A DNA stretch of 64,000 bases from Tenodera sinensis (Eukaryota > Arthropoda > Insecta > Mantodea > Mantidae). Positions 25,246 through 36,829 of this stretch are shown here, in pieces; the stretch's first letter is position 1, and every line of letters begins with the position of its first letter. Where the stretch lies: the NCBI GenBank assembly GCA_030765045.1, contig CM060967.1, positions 123,470,912 through 123,534,911 of the forward strand. Reading direction: 5' to 3'. The position numbers were made by a program, and so were the translations under genes. The notes under the pieces are model-generated. The model was not told the DNA's origin and made no database searches. It worked only from the letters and a program-made list of their open reading frames with translations.

Positions 25246-26009
25246 GATCATGATAAGGAAGAGAGATCTTGGTAGAAATCTTAAGAGGTGGATGATGGAA
25301 GAGGTTGGAATAGATGATAACATCTAATGCTTGAAAGAAGAAAAAAGAGGACTGAAAAAATCTACACTGTCAAATATTGACCAGAGGATTAGTTATATTG
25401 TACGTTCACAATGAACTCGTTGAACAGCAGTAATGTACATGCCAGTCGATCACTTCACTTCTCTTGTTATATTATCAAACCTAAGAAAGCAGAATCTTTT
25501 TAGATCCATTGTTATTCTGAGGACATCTTGATATGTTCCGTTTGTTGCAAGAAGGGAATCCATATATTCATGGTCGGATTTGAATACACCTAACATGCAG
25601 AATGCAGTCCTCAATTTTTATGAACATGCTTGATTTGTAAACTAGCAATTTAGGACATTGGAGCCATACTTTTCAAGAGGATTCACCTTTTATATTGGTG
25701 TATGTCATACTCTGAATAAAAAGGAATTCCAAGCGTCAATAGTTTCTCTTTATGTGTACATTATAGCTTCACTGCCCACAACAGACTATTAAACATGATA
25801 TTCCGCGCCCCACCACTGCTGCTGATGGTGATTTCTTTGACAACTTGTATCTTTTTTTGTCACACCAATATGATGCACCTTTAGTTTAGCTTTCATAATT
25901 GTCATTTTCACTTTAAGAAACATCAGAACCTGTGTCGTCATAGCTTATTGATATAATGGTGTCAAAGACATCTGAATCTGTCCATTCAAAATCAGATCTT
26001 GCGATGTTT
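25246..26009. other. Gap, nothing recognised
   Basis: No gene motif or identifiable repeat. The left part may be the eroded body of a LINE or SINE. Confidence 0.35.
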
Positions 26010-26265
26010 TCCCCCGATATATGTCTTACGATCACTGTTAGGATTTACTAGATTGGACCATCAAAGGAATACGGACACCAAAAATAACCTTGCAGTATCA
26101 AGTTTGACTTAGAAGAATGGAGAAATCATCCGATGAGAATGGAAAGAACTACTCCCAACATTGACATTCCAGTACGCTCCAACTGGTCGCAGGAACCAAG
26201 GAAGACGAAAACAGAGATGAAAGGACCAACAGCATCTGAAAACTGCCTTTCATATAATAGCTGCT
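26010..26265 (+). pseudogene. LINE RT C-terminal fragment, same family as 44200-44725
   Basis: It reads LRSLLGFTRLDHQRNTD, then a broken REWKELLPTLTFQYAPTGRR block. The DNA matches 44520-44700 closely, for example CATTGACATTCCAGTA and GCTCCAACTGGTC. The layout LGxTRxDxxRNxDI followed by LxxQYxPTGRRxxGRP is typical of a LINE RT C-terminus. Frames are interrupted. Confidence 0.65.
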
Positions 26266-26413
26266 CCACAAGCTAATATTATCGTACTATAATTTTCTTA
26301 ATTCAACAGGTAATAAAGTGGAAACTAAGTGGAGGAGGAAACTCAAATTTTGCAGAAGGACTACTTGCGAACAGTATCAAAAATAGACACCCAAAATTGG
26401 AATGCCTTAACTT

Positions 26414-27040
26414 AAAGAATCTGATGTGTTGCACTCAAATGACTTTCTCTGCTCTTGTACTAACCATTCCTACAAACTCTTATTCCTATATATTCTTCGT
26501 TTTAAGATAAACATTTGTACTATTATCTTATTGCTTATTTCCTTGTAGCTGCAAGGGAAATATTAGAATACAGTAGGCTTTGTGCGATAGTCAAATCTTT
26601 TAAAGCTTTGGGATTCCCTTCTCTTTGCACAGTTGACATAAAAAAATGAACACCAATGTTCCACTTCACGAAAGTTCTAAGTTTTCCGACACTCACACAC
26701 ATAACAAGGAATATCTCCGAAATGGTTCACTCTACAAGAAAATTTATTAGCAAGATCTACATTTGTTGTATACTATGATTTGGTCTATCTCTAACGGTTT
26801 ACCAGTTATGCAAAAGTCGTCCAGAGTAAATGCAACTACATGGACTATAGCCAGAAAATTCAAAATATACATTTCATTTGTCATAAAAATATCTCAAATG
26901 CATGACACTTTAATCAAAATCGTTAGAGCCATTTTCAAGAAAATAAAAATTTTCGAAAAATTTTCCATGTAAAGTGTAGTTTAGAGTGGCGGAATTTTCT
27001 TAAAAATTTCCGTGTCACATCCTTGAAAGACATTAAACTT
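26414..27040 (+). repeat. Family A repeat, copy 10a (forward, 3' truncated)
   Basis: It starts at GAATCTGATGTGTTGCACTC and is complete through CGTGTCACATCCTTGAAAGACATTAAACTT, then breaks off. A reversed partner begins about 45 bases later, so the two copies are convergent. Confidence 0.75.
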
Positions 27041-27084
27041 TAGCTTCTAAGGTACACTGGGAGTGAAACTTTGGTCAAAAAGTA

Positions 27085-27158
27085 CTAACCGTAAGAGAAG
27101 GACGAAATCTTACTTTACAAAAATATAGACCTCGCTAAACACGCAATTTGTGTCTAAA

Positions 27159-27221
<63 letters not shown>

Positions 27222-27457
27222 TAGAGTGAACTATTTCGGAGATATTTCTTGTCATTTGTACGAGCTTTAAAAGATTTGACTATCGCTCAAAGTCTGCTGT
27301 ATTCCCATATTCCTCTTGCACATACAAGAAAATAACCAATAAGATCATTTCTGTAAATGTTTATCGTGACTAACACGAAGAAGATATAGGAATAAGAGTT
27401 TGTAAGAATGGTTAGAACAAGAGTAGAGAAAGTCATCTGATTGCAACACATCAGATG
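27085..27457 (-). repeat. Family A repeat, copy 10b (reverse, 5' truncated) with expanded AT/T tract
   Basis: It starts at ACTAACCGTAAGAGAAGGACG and ends at GATTGCAACACATCAGATG. The family block AAATATATTTTTTTGTAGAGTGAAC is expanded here into about nine TA repeats and about 42 T residues (27157-27221). Confidence 0.75.
27157..27221. repeat. (TA)n plus poly-T tract inside family A copy 10b
   Basis: The tract occupies the site of the short AT/T run seen in other family A copies, which indicates in-place expansion. Its composition is the complement type of the tract at 21593-21652. Confidence 0.9.
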
Positions 27458-27857
27458 ACCGTTTACCTCTCCGCATAATCTGTGGAATATAAAATCTGGA
27501 AATAAAATACTAGATATTTATTCTAAATGAGAAACCTTTGTTCTGGGCATATTTTTGGGACCGAGGATTGGAATAGGTTTAACCTAGGAAAATCGGATGC
27601 GGGATGTTCACATGATTACGTTAACCCATTGTTTAGGAAACTTGTTATTTTAAATTAATTGTTTTTTAATTCCAACCGTGTGTAGGATATGGTATAGTGA
27701 AGTAGAATTCGGCTGAAATTTATTCAATGCCATATATGGAATTTAATTTTTCAGTGTAATTCTACTGTTCCGTATTCTTTCAGGTTAGTTTTATATCTGT
27801 CATATTAATACAGTGGAACATTTGTAAAAATAGTTTTATTGCCCCTATAGTTCTAGT
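27458..27857. other. Gap, nothing recognised
   Basis: AT-rich sequence between family A pieces. No signal was seen. Confidence 0.4.
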
Positions 27858-28182
27858 TCAATGGGAATATGTGAATATAGCGGACTAAAAAGTGATAGTT
27901 AAATCGTTTAAGATATAGTTGGTACGTGATGGTTTTGAAATTTCATTCTCTTCGCATAATAATAGAGATACGGATAAAAACGAACGACGAATTCCTATTT
28001 GGGAAAAGTATAAGTATTTAAAAACTCAAACCAATACAAATATTATCTCGCTAATGGCTAGTAGCACAGAAAATATATTTTACAAAAATTATTTGTTCTA
28101 CGAATTTGACATGTTAGGGTGCAGTAAGATTTTGTCTATCTCTTAAGGTTTACCAGTTACGCAAGATTCATTCAGAATTTTC
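27858..28182 (+). repeat. Family A repeat, old copy 11 (forward fragment)
   Basis: Diverged blocks appear in order: GGGAATATGTGAATATAGCGG, TGATAGTTAAATCGTTTA, TTTCATTCTCTTCGCAT, and ATTTTGTCTATCTCTTAAGGTTTACCAGTTACG. Both ends are missing. Confidence 0.5.
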
Positions 28183-28604
28183 ATCGTGGTTTACAATACT
28201 TGCAAAACGGCCTGCTTGGATATCCCTGAAGATATCGCTGGTGTCACCGCCCTTAATTAACCTAAGAGTAGACAGAACTGTCACTGTTATATCCAATAAT
28301 ATGCGATGGATGTCTAGCTGTAGCAGATCAGAGGTAGCTAATTTATTATCCACGTGGAGTGCACTCAGTCTAATAAGATACCTGCCAAACCGGTTAGACT
28401 TAGTGCCTTTATTGCGTTTAACACCATTAGTATGATATCGTTCTAATACTAGAATAGACTATAGTTTCCTTGCTTGTCTGTTTTTGTTTTCACAAATGCA
28501 GAATTCTCACCACTGAATACTGGTGTTACAGTTGAAGCAAGTGATTAGGTTACAAAGTATCCTTTTGTTATATTTCATGATGTTTTTACTTTATTTACTA
28601 TGTT
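28183..28604. other. Gap, nothing recognised
   Basis: A slightly GC-richer stretch around 28200-28420 has short open frames on both strands but no motif I know. Confidence 0.35.
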
Positions 28605-28708
28605 AATTAATAAGTAACGTATTGTACTCCTCCCAAAAGTTGTATGTCGATATTTCACCGGAAATATATGTTTTGAAGCTCTCTGAACCCAAGAAAGCAT
28701 TTAAAAAA

Positions 28709-28790
<82 letters not shown>

Positions 28791-29360
28791 GTCAGTTAAA
28801 TAGTGTAAGAGTTTCTTGTCAGATCACAACGTAACATGCAGCCCACGATTTCGAATTTTTCAGACATTCTCAGAAATAAAAATGGAGAAAAAGCTACCTA
28901 CATGGAAGATTTGTAGAAAATTTTATTTTTTTCAAAATTGTCTCTAACAGTTTTATTAAAATATCAAAACATATACCTCAGAATAACTGAAAAATATATA
29001 ATGGCGTTTATGAAATTCTGTTTTTCTAAGCAACTTTCACAGAACTGGTAAATCTTTATTGCATAAATAACGTAGAAATCATTAAAGCATATAAATTATG
29101 CCACAAATTTTTCTTGAAGAATTAAGCATTTGCAAAATATTCCTTATTATTGTCTTCCATTTTGAAATATTTATGCTGTTCTCAAATAAGAAGTCATTAT
29201 TCGCTCTTATATATCTTGACTATCGCTTAAGTCTGCTGCATTCCCTATTGCCGTAGTACAAGGAAATACGTAATGTAATAATTTCTACAATAGTTTATCT
29301 CGATATTTCCTAAAAGCGTGAATAGACAAAGGCATGTGAGTGCAATATAACAAATTTTTA
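28605..29360 (-). repeat. Family A repeat, diverged copy 12 (reverse) with (TG)n
   Basis: It shows GTATTGTACTCCTCCC, TTTCACCGGAAATATATGTTTTG, (TG)n at 28709-28788, TCTCTAACAG and GACTATCGCTTAAG. The end is CATGTGAGTGCAATATAACA. It is older than most copies but the block order is intact. Confidence 0.7.
28709..28788. repeat. (TG)n microsatellite inside family A copy 12
   Basis: A TG run of about 80 bases with a few TC or TTT interruptions, at the same internal position as in the other copies. Confidence 0.95.
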
Positions 29361-30920
29361 TTATTTCCTTCCACTTCAATTTCCACTTGCTATAATAATT
29401 GTACCTCCCTTGGTATGTTGCTGAAGGAGCGAATGTCAACACCGGCGTGCTGTGATGTCAACATTATGAATTGGAAATTTCTGAGCGGTTCCTCTTGTTT
29501 GCAGAACTGCATGAATAATGTTAACTCAAGATGGTCTTGATGAATAAATACTTCTAAGGTAAAGGCACCGAAATCAGGTATCAAGACTTCAAAGATCTGA
29601 AAGAGGGTCTCATTTGAAAGCGGCGCTTTCTTGAATTTAAAACATGGGCGACTAATGTTAACAGAAATACTTGTACTTAAACTGTATTATTCATGCCCTG
29701 TGATAGTGAACGCATCCTTCACGTAAATTGGATCCCATAATCTGATGCCTGGTTCTGTTAAGGATATGCTTTTATAAATGTATCCACAGCTCGCGTAATT
29801 ACATGTAATAAATAAACGAAAAAGTCAATATAACGCAAACATCAAAACAGTTTCAAAGTTTTTATACATTTGTAAGAATTTATTTTCTTAGAAACAAATC
29901 TTGTTGTATCACGTGGAATGAGAGCCCTAGGTTTGGGTCCCAGAGGCTTCAGATTGAAGTTGGGAACGCACGGGATTGAGTAAGTGCTTGCGTTGCAAAG
30001 TTATTGCCGTCGTTCGTACTATTGCTATATAACTCATACACTTAATGAATATATTTGATTGAGAGGCATGTAGTGCCGTGACTATTGCAATTAGCTAACC
30101 AAGTTTCATGCTAGAGATAAGCAATTAGCATACTTAAGAGTACCAATGGCAAGTAAGGATCGGTCACCTAGAATTCAGGACATTCAGAAGTCAGACTTCT
30201 ATTATAAAATGTTCTTAGCTTGCCCGTTTGCCCGCATTTGTTTCACAAAAGCTATTCCTGGGAATGCTAAACAGATTATTGTTGCTGAAAATGATATGAG
30301 TAATATCATTGTAGGTTTATCTTCAGTGTCTAACACGCTTTTAATAACTTTTTTACTTCAGCAGATATTTCGCTTTTTAATATTTTTGTTTCTATATAAG
30401 CTGAAGTGGCCTAGGAGAATGTAAAGTTTTGGTAACTGATTAATTCCTTAAGAGAATTCCTGTACGACAAGAACTTGTCTATTTGATAAATAAATACCAC
30501 TGAAGCACAAAATGGATGTGAATGCTGTTCTTTTGCTCCATCCAAGTCGTGTCCATCTGCCCTGCAGTGCGGTGAAGCAGAAAATAGCTCAGAAGGCAGT
30601 CTGGAGACATTTACTCTAGTAATCTTCGTCACCGATAGATGGATCTCTGTGACCTTGTTATGTGTGAAACATTCTTTTACGTCTTCTTTTTACCAAAACC
30701 CATTTATTTGTAAATATAGGTGCTTTTTCATTTATATCTAACACACCTGCTTGTGAACATCCGATGATATTTTGTACCTCTCAAAGAAGGAAGTAGTGTG
30801 AACTGATTTTTAATCATAAGAAATGTTCAGAAAACTTTGATAGCTAATTAACTCATGCTCATACTCACATAATTTAATAATTAAGAGTAATGGGGTCCTT
30901 TTGCAGAATTCACGACATAT
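29361..30920. other. Gap, nothing recognised
   Basis: No recognisable gene. A plus-strand open frame at 30146-30424 has a hydrophobic C-terminal stretch but no homology I recognise, and its codon composition looks like AT-rich background. No tandem repeat was seen. Confidence 0.35.
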
Positions 30921-31118
30921 CTGAGGTCGCTAAGACACAGAGTTGTGCACAGGAGGTTAGGGGTTCAAGTCTCGCTCCAGGCTTTTCTGTCTTCATAACT
31001 AATAAGTGCCAGCAGGCACTTGAATATTTCGCTCTGGAACTTTCTCTCCCAAATATGAAGGCATAGTAAGCATCATCAATAGCTACCACCTGTGGTGCCA
31101 TACTTAAAAAGAACGCCC
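30921..31118 (+). mobile_element. tRNA-derived SINE (tail shared with 45160-45375)
   Basis: GTCGCTAAGACACAG and GGGGTTCAAGTCTCG resemble box A and box B regions. The 3' part, CACCTGTGGTGCCATACTTA followed by GAACGCCCGTTAGACACTA, matches the tail of the SINE at 45160-45375. Head and tail spacing are normal for a SINE. No TSD was identified. Confidence 0.6.
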
Positions 31119-31689
31119 GTTAGACACTATCAAAAACGAATTGAAACAGTTTAAAAAGCAAATTGTAAACTATGTTCATAAGGAAATATATATATAATTC
31201 CATAAATATGTTTGTATTATTCATTAAATGCTCTAATTTTGATTTATTATGTACATACGATTTCGTTGTTCAACAGTAAGTTAAAAATATGCAAAAACAT
31301 GGATTGTTGTATTACATGTACATGAGTAACGTGAAAAATATTTTGTAGTGTCAATAGGGAAGAGATTTGCAGAAAACAGATGCCAAGAAATAAGCTATCA
31401 GGATTTTACTTCGACCTGCACAGATCTATTGTAACTACCACCCCCCAGGAGGGAGGGATGAAATGAGGGAATCAAAGGTACTACACAGGGTCGCAGCGAG
31501 ACAGGCCACAGAGACGAGCGGAAGTCCCTAAAGATCTCTTCATCGCGGCGCCAGGGTCCGTCAAGCAGCCATCACACCGCGGTTCCGGTATCGCACTGAG
31601 CGGAAGGAGGACAAGGCTGGCCAAGCGCCATCTAGTGATGAGAACAGCAGTTACCGTGCGCAATCATCCGCGCCATCTCCCCGGCACTG
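31119..31689. other. Gap with a GC-rich patch of unknown nature
   Basis: The left part is AT-rich. Bases 31440-31690 are clearly GC-richer (CCACCCCCCAGGAGGGAGGG, GCGGCGCCAGGGTCC) and resemble an unclassified SINE body adjoining the minus-strand SINE to the right. No coding motif was found. Confidence 0.4.
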
Positions 31690-31915
31690 TCAACACTACA
31701 CACCTGAAAGCACATCTGAAAGATGATAAGGAAATTGAATTCAGGGAAATGATGGGAAGGAACCGTGGTATGAAATAATGCACCCCAGCAGTCACCTGAC
31801 ATGGCGAAAGCACATAAAAACCTATGTCTGAGTGCGTGGCCACGGGGATCGAATCCGCGACCTCCAGAATGCGCGCCACAGATGTCACCGTCTCAGCCAT
31901 CTCACTCGGTAGGAC
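31690..31915 (-). mobile_element. tRNA-derived SINE (minus strand)
   Basis: On the minus strand GAGTGAGATGGCTGAGACGG forms the D-arm region and GCGGATTCGATCCCCG is an excellent box B. The body runs through TTTTTATGTGCTTTCGCCATG to about 31690. The left boundary is uncertain because the adjacent GC-rich patch may belong to it. Confidence 0.65.
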
Positions 31916-32014
31916 CAGACAAAGATAGCGAAAGTCGTCAACGGTAAAACTCCGACAGAAAGGAAAATAAATATAATTTTATTAAAAGAACCCCCAGTGA
32001 TATTTATAAAGATA

Positions 32015-32068
32015 GGATGTAAGTTTCGGGGAATTTGAACCTGAGACCTTCCGTATCACGGAATTGGG
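32015..32068 (-). mobile_element. Possible SINE head remnant
   Basis: On the minus strand CTCAGGTTCAAATTCCCCG fits box B, preceded by a plausible anticodon-stem region. The body is not identifiable. This is a weak call. Confidence 0.3.
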
Positions 32069-32593
32069 TTAACTTTTTAAATTATAGTAAACCCCTGTTT
32101 CCATTTATGACTGTTTTAGTGTTATTTTATTTGACTATAACAATAATAATTTGTAAACTTTCGTTTTGTTTAGAATTTAGGTTGTGTCTTGGTAGGGAAA
32201 ACCATAATAAAATGCTTTACAGATACTCAAACTGGCTCAAATTTGTCTTGATGCTGTGAAGCGATGAAAATGTACAAATTGATTGAAGTAGAGAGCAAAC
32301 AATACAATATGTAGAAAGGCTGTGACGTAAGCGCCAAGCAACCACGAAACAAAGATATAAGAAGAAGAATAACCTTGTGAACAAGTTGGAGTCCTTTTCA
32401 GAGAAATTGAAAACATACTTAAAAAGGCGTAATTAACTCTTGAGTTAGGATAATTATTTTAGTCTATCAGCTTTTGTATTGGAATCATGGCAGTTGCCTG
32501 TACTCTAAGTCATGAAAGTGGTTCCTCTGTAAACATCACACCTTTGCCCCTTACGTCTCATTGTTTCATGAGTGACAATGTATCATATGAAAG
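32069..32593. other. Gap, nothing recognised
   Basis: AT-rich sequence without a recognisable feature. Confidence 0.4.
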
Positions 32594-33412
32594 ATCTGAT
32601 GTGTTGCACTCACATGACTTTCTCTACTCTTCTACTAACCATTCTTACAAACACTTATTCTTCTATCTTCTTCATGTTAATCGAGATAAAAATTTGAAGA
32701 AATTATCTTCTTGCTCATTTTCTCGTACGTACAAGGGGGATATGGGAATTCAGTAGACTTTGAGCGATAGTCAAATCTTTTAAAGCTTTCAAATTCCGTT
32801 CCCTTTGCTCGGCTATTATATAAAAAAATGAATAAGTACCCTCTCTTTGTGGAAAGTATAGGCATTGCTAAACCCATATAAATCACAAAGAATATCTCCT
32901 AAATGGTTGACTGCACAGAAAAATTTATTTTGACATAAATTTTAAGTTTTAAGGAGCTCTACATTTTTACACAGTAAAATTGTATCTATCTCTTACGGTT
33001 TACCAGGTACGCAAAGGAGATCCAGAGTGAACAAGACTACATGAGCTATAGCCAGACAATTCAAAATATACATTTCATTTGCCATTATAATATCTTAAAC
33101 ATACGACATTTTAATCAAAATCGTTACAGTCATTTAAGAGAAAATCAAAATTTTCGAAAAACTTTCCAGGTGAAGGGTAGTTTAGAATGGAGAAATGTTT
33201 TTCAAAATCTGGTTTTCAACCAACTTTCCGTTTTTGGAATACTGTCCACAGACACCCTAACACACGCAAACACACGCGCGCGTGCACACACGGACCTTTT
33301 TCTAATAATGTTTTTTTCGGTTTCGGGGGCCTCAAAACATATTATACTTCCGTTGAAATCTCGACATCGAATTGTTGGGTGGAATACACGAAGTAGAGAA
33401 ACTAAAAATATC
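32594..33412 (+). repeat. Family A repeat, copy 13 (forward, near full length)
   Basis: It starts at GATCTGATGTGTTGCACTCACATG and ends at GGGTGGAATACACGAAGTAGAGAAAC. A CACACGCAAACACACGCGCGCG variant sits at the simple-repeat position (33262-33293). The end hairpin is reduced to its right arm. Confidence 0.8.
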
Positions 33413-33446
33413 AAATAAATTTCTCTACTACTTCTTCTAAAAATGT

Positions 33447-33450
<4 letters not shown>

Positions 33451-33479
<29 letters not shown>
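33451..33479. repeat. Poly-A tract
   Basis: 29 consecutive A residues just after family A copy 13. No retroelement body precedes it. Confidence 0.9.
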
Positions 33480-33481
<2 letters not shown>

Positions 33482-33631
33482 ATCCAGTTTTTAATAAACA
33501 GATAAATTTGCATTTATATTTAAACATTCCGTTATAGATTACGGTAGATAAAGTGAAAGTCAAATCTTCAAAGGGCACGTCACTATGCGATGGCTTTGAC
33601 ATTCTATTCTCTTTGCATGGCCAGATTGAAA

Positions 33632-33998
33632 AAAGTCTGATGTGTTGCACTCACATGACTTTCTCTACTCTTGTGCTAGCCATTCTTACAAACTCTTATT
33701 CCTATTTCTTCTTTGTGTTAATTGAGGTAAAAATTTTACAAATTGTCTTATTGCTTATTTCTTTATAGGTGCAAGGAGAATATTAGAATACAATAGGCTT
33801 TGAGCAATAGTCAAATAGTCAAAGCTCTGAGATCCTGTTCTCTTTGCACACTTAACATATAAAAATGAACAACGATGTTCCATTTCACGAAAGTTTTAAG
33901 TTTTCCGAAACTGACAAATAACAAGGACTATCTCCGAAATGGTTCCCTCTACAATGAAATTCGTTTGGAGATAAATTGTGTATTTTAGCAAGATCTCC
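33632..33998 (+). repeat. Family A repeat, copy 14 (forward, cut by a SINE fragment)
   Basis: It starts at AGTCTGATGTGTTGCACTCACATG and runs normally to TGTATTTTAGCAAGATCT, where it meets a SINE body at 34001. The downstream half is not found on the other side. Confidence 0.75.
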
Positions 33999-34000
33999 CT

Positions 34001-34158
34001 CTGGGAGACCTGCTCCGGGGTGCACTCAGCCTCGTTAGATCCCTGAGGGACCAACTGAGGAGTTTCTTGCTTGTAAAGTACTCTCTGCAGTGGATAGAGG
34101 TGGGGACGCAGCGTACGAGCGTTATGCTGTGGCCCGTATGGGCCAGGTTACATTATAT
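34001..34158 (+). mobile_element. SINE body fragment, same family as 12209-12547
   Basis: CTCTGGGAGACCTGCTCCGGGG, GTGCACTCAGCCTCGTTAG, CAACTGAGGAGTTTCTTG, AGAGGTGGGGACGCAG and GTATGGGCC match the SINE at 12209-12547. The tRNA-like head is missing, so this copy is 5' truncated, and an internal segment is deleted. Confidence 0.75.
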
Positions 34159-34861
34159 ATAGTTACATAAATAAATTAGATTCATCAAGTATATGTCAGA
34201 GTGAAAGTATTCTACTGCAAGTGTAACACAGAATTATGTATAATACACTGATAATTGCAATAACTAGTTCTATAATTCGATACACGCACTTTGTAATGCT
34301 ATAAATGTATAATATTGATTCACTATTAATGAACTTTCAGGCTAACTTGACCTCCTGTATGGTTAATTGTGTCATCAATGAAGCCGACACTGACGTAACC
34401 CAAGAGCCGCGCTGAAGTTTTAAGTCAGAGGTCGCAAAACGTCACAAATTCATAACGCAATTCACATACTACCCGCAGTACACAAAGTGAAGGTACAGAT
34501 GGGCACAGTCAGCAAGACGGCAGAGGTGGCTGGTGCTCGGCACTACAAACTGCACAATAGTATTCATGTCCAATAATAGAGCACGAAGGTTTAAACCTTT
34601 TTATGATACAAATATATTCTATCTGTTCCATTTTCTTTCACTCTAGAGTGACTAAACTCTAAATTTGGGATTGCCGCATAAGTCTCTAGTATGGAAGATG
34701 GTAGCAGTTAAGCGGGCTTTTCTTATCCATTGTAATGTGTTCAATTTATGATTAAAACCAACTGCACACAGGTGCATGTAACTTCTTTGGTTATATCGGG
34801 GGTTTTGACTTGAGAAACAACTGATGGTATTATAGTTGATGTTATTGCCCTAACATTTTTA
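34159..34861. other. Gap, nothing recognised
   Basis: AT-rich with a modestly GC-richer stretch near 34380-34560. No known motif. Confidence 0.4.
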
Positions 34862-35003
34862 TTACTTTCTCTACTACGTATACCAAAATAGAGGAAGTAT
34901 TGTATTCCACACAAACATTTTATATCCAGATTTCATGCGAAATACCTATATATTTTGAGGGCCCCTGAATAAAAAAAACAAACAATTTTTTTGGAAAAAG
35001 ATT

Positions 35004-35059
<56 letters not shown>

Positions 35060-35732
35060 TGTGTGTCTGTGTGTCTGTGTGTGTGTCTCTGTGTCTGTGT
35101 GTGTGTCTGTGTGTGTGTCTGTGTGTCTGTCAGTCCGTGGACAGCATAACTCAAAACCGAAAAGTTGGTTAAAAATCAAGAATGCAACACGAAGATTTGG
35201 AAGAAAATAATGGCTCTAACGATTTTGATTAAAATGACATATGTATAAGATATTCTTATGACAAATGAAATGTATACTTTAAATTTTCTGGCTATAGCCT
35301 GTGTAGTCCTATTTAATCTGGATGGCTTTTGGGTAACTCGTGAGTAACCTATACAACAAATTTAAATCTCGCTAAAACACATAATTTATGTCCAAAGAAA
35401 TGTTTATAGAGCGAAGCATTCCAAGGATATTCCTTGTTATTTGTGTCAGTTTCGGAAAACAAACTTTCGTTAAATGCAACATCGTTGTTTAGTTTTTTAT
35501 ATGTTAACCGCCCAAAGAGAACGGAATCTGAAAGCTTTAAAATATTTGATTATCGCCCAAAGCCTACTGTATTCTCATATTTCCCTTGCACCTACAAGGA
35601 AATAAGCAATATGATAATTTCTGCAAATGTTTACCTCAACTAACACGAAGAAGACAGAAGAATAAGAGTTTATAAGAATGGCTAGTACAAGTGCAGAGAA
35701 AGCCATGTGAGTGCAAGACAGATTTTTACCTT
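34862..35732 (-). repeat. Family A repeat, copy 15 (reverse, near full length) with long (TG)n
   Basis: It begins with ACTTTCTCTACTACGTATACC and TAGAGGAAGTATTGTATTCCACAC, the terminal hairpin. It carries (TG)n at 35007-35130 and ends at AAGCCATGTGAGTGCAAGACAG. The segment with the CCACTCTAAACC block is deleted. Confidence 0.8.
35007..35130. repeat. (TG)n/(TGTC)n microsatellite inside family A copy 15
   Basis: About 124 bases of TG with interspersed CTG units. It is the longest simple tract within a family A copy in this window. Confidence 0.95.
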
Positions 35733-36829
35733 AAACACACCCACATTCACTCCCACATTTATATTTCTAGACTCTGTGGGTGATGGACTATTCGGTTAGA
35801 AAATTCCCAAAGTCAGCTGGGAATTAAAGACAAAACCTCTGTGTTGGAGGAACTAATTTTGCTAATAGCCTTAACATCATTCATTAGTATCTGCTTTGTA
35901 TTTAGTCTTCCCACACAGTACCTCCTGGTAAATAAAACAATGGAAAAAGGTATGCTTTCAGGCATTTGTAACATTTTAAATAAACACTTTGATTTCCTTA
36001 CTAACTCTTCTTTTCCCCAATCATTGTTGCAGCTATCATTCTCAAGTTTCAGGCATCTTATACTGTAAGTTTCAATGCTTCCAACAGTTCTCCTGTTGTT
36101 TGCTCCTTAAGATTCAAAAGCAGTTCGTGTATAGAAAGACTCTCGTTTACACCACAAATGAAGATTTCTAGGCCTTGTCGCCTATGTGTGTGGCTTACAA
36201 CCGTGTTAACTTCATTTTTAATATCATTTTAGATTACTTCTGCAATTGTTAGTACTTCATACTTTACGATATTATTAGACAAACATATATTTTGAGAAGC
36301 TGAATCTGTTTGTTGGCGGCTTATTATTTTAGTGACAGTCACATTGACAGGATTTCATGAACTTTGTATCTATAAAAGGTTTCATTGCTGTTCCGCTTTT
36401 GCGAGCTATATGATTATTTGCAAGCAGCTGCTTTAAAGTCATAGTCTATCACATTTGCTAAAGTTTGCTACTTGTAACTATAGCAACTCTGACATCTTTT
36501 CATGCCCTAAAATTATAGTCCATGGATTCACGTACAACCATATTTTCATAGGAAATCAAATTATGGCTATTGCATTCGTATAGAAAGTCTCTAATTTATA
36601 ATAAAAATGAATTTCTAAATTTTCATAGCCGCTAAACTAAGAAACGAGTGGATCAATTTGGCTAATTCTTTTATTCAAATATTCGTTTATCCACTAGGGA
36701 GATTCTTATGGAGAGAAAAATTGGAAAAATTGCACAGAAAAACGGAAAAACTACATTTTTCTTTTTCCCATTCAAACCGAGAAAAACTGTTCTTATGCTA
36801 TCCATTTTTCTATTCAATGTAACATCATA
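35733..36829. other. Gap, nothing recognised
   Basis: AT-rich sequence without a recognisable coding or repeat signal. The 123-bp array begins at its right edge. Confidence 0.4.

Noticed and set aside
30146..30424. Small membrane protein gene
   Set aside because: The hydrophobic stretch arises in AT-rich DNA and there is no promoter, splice or homology evidence.
33202..33513. Protein-coding gene on the minus strand
   Set aside because: The frame crosses a poly-A tract and a family A copy, and its content is repeat translation.
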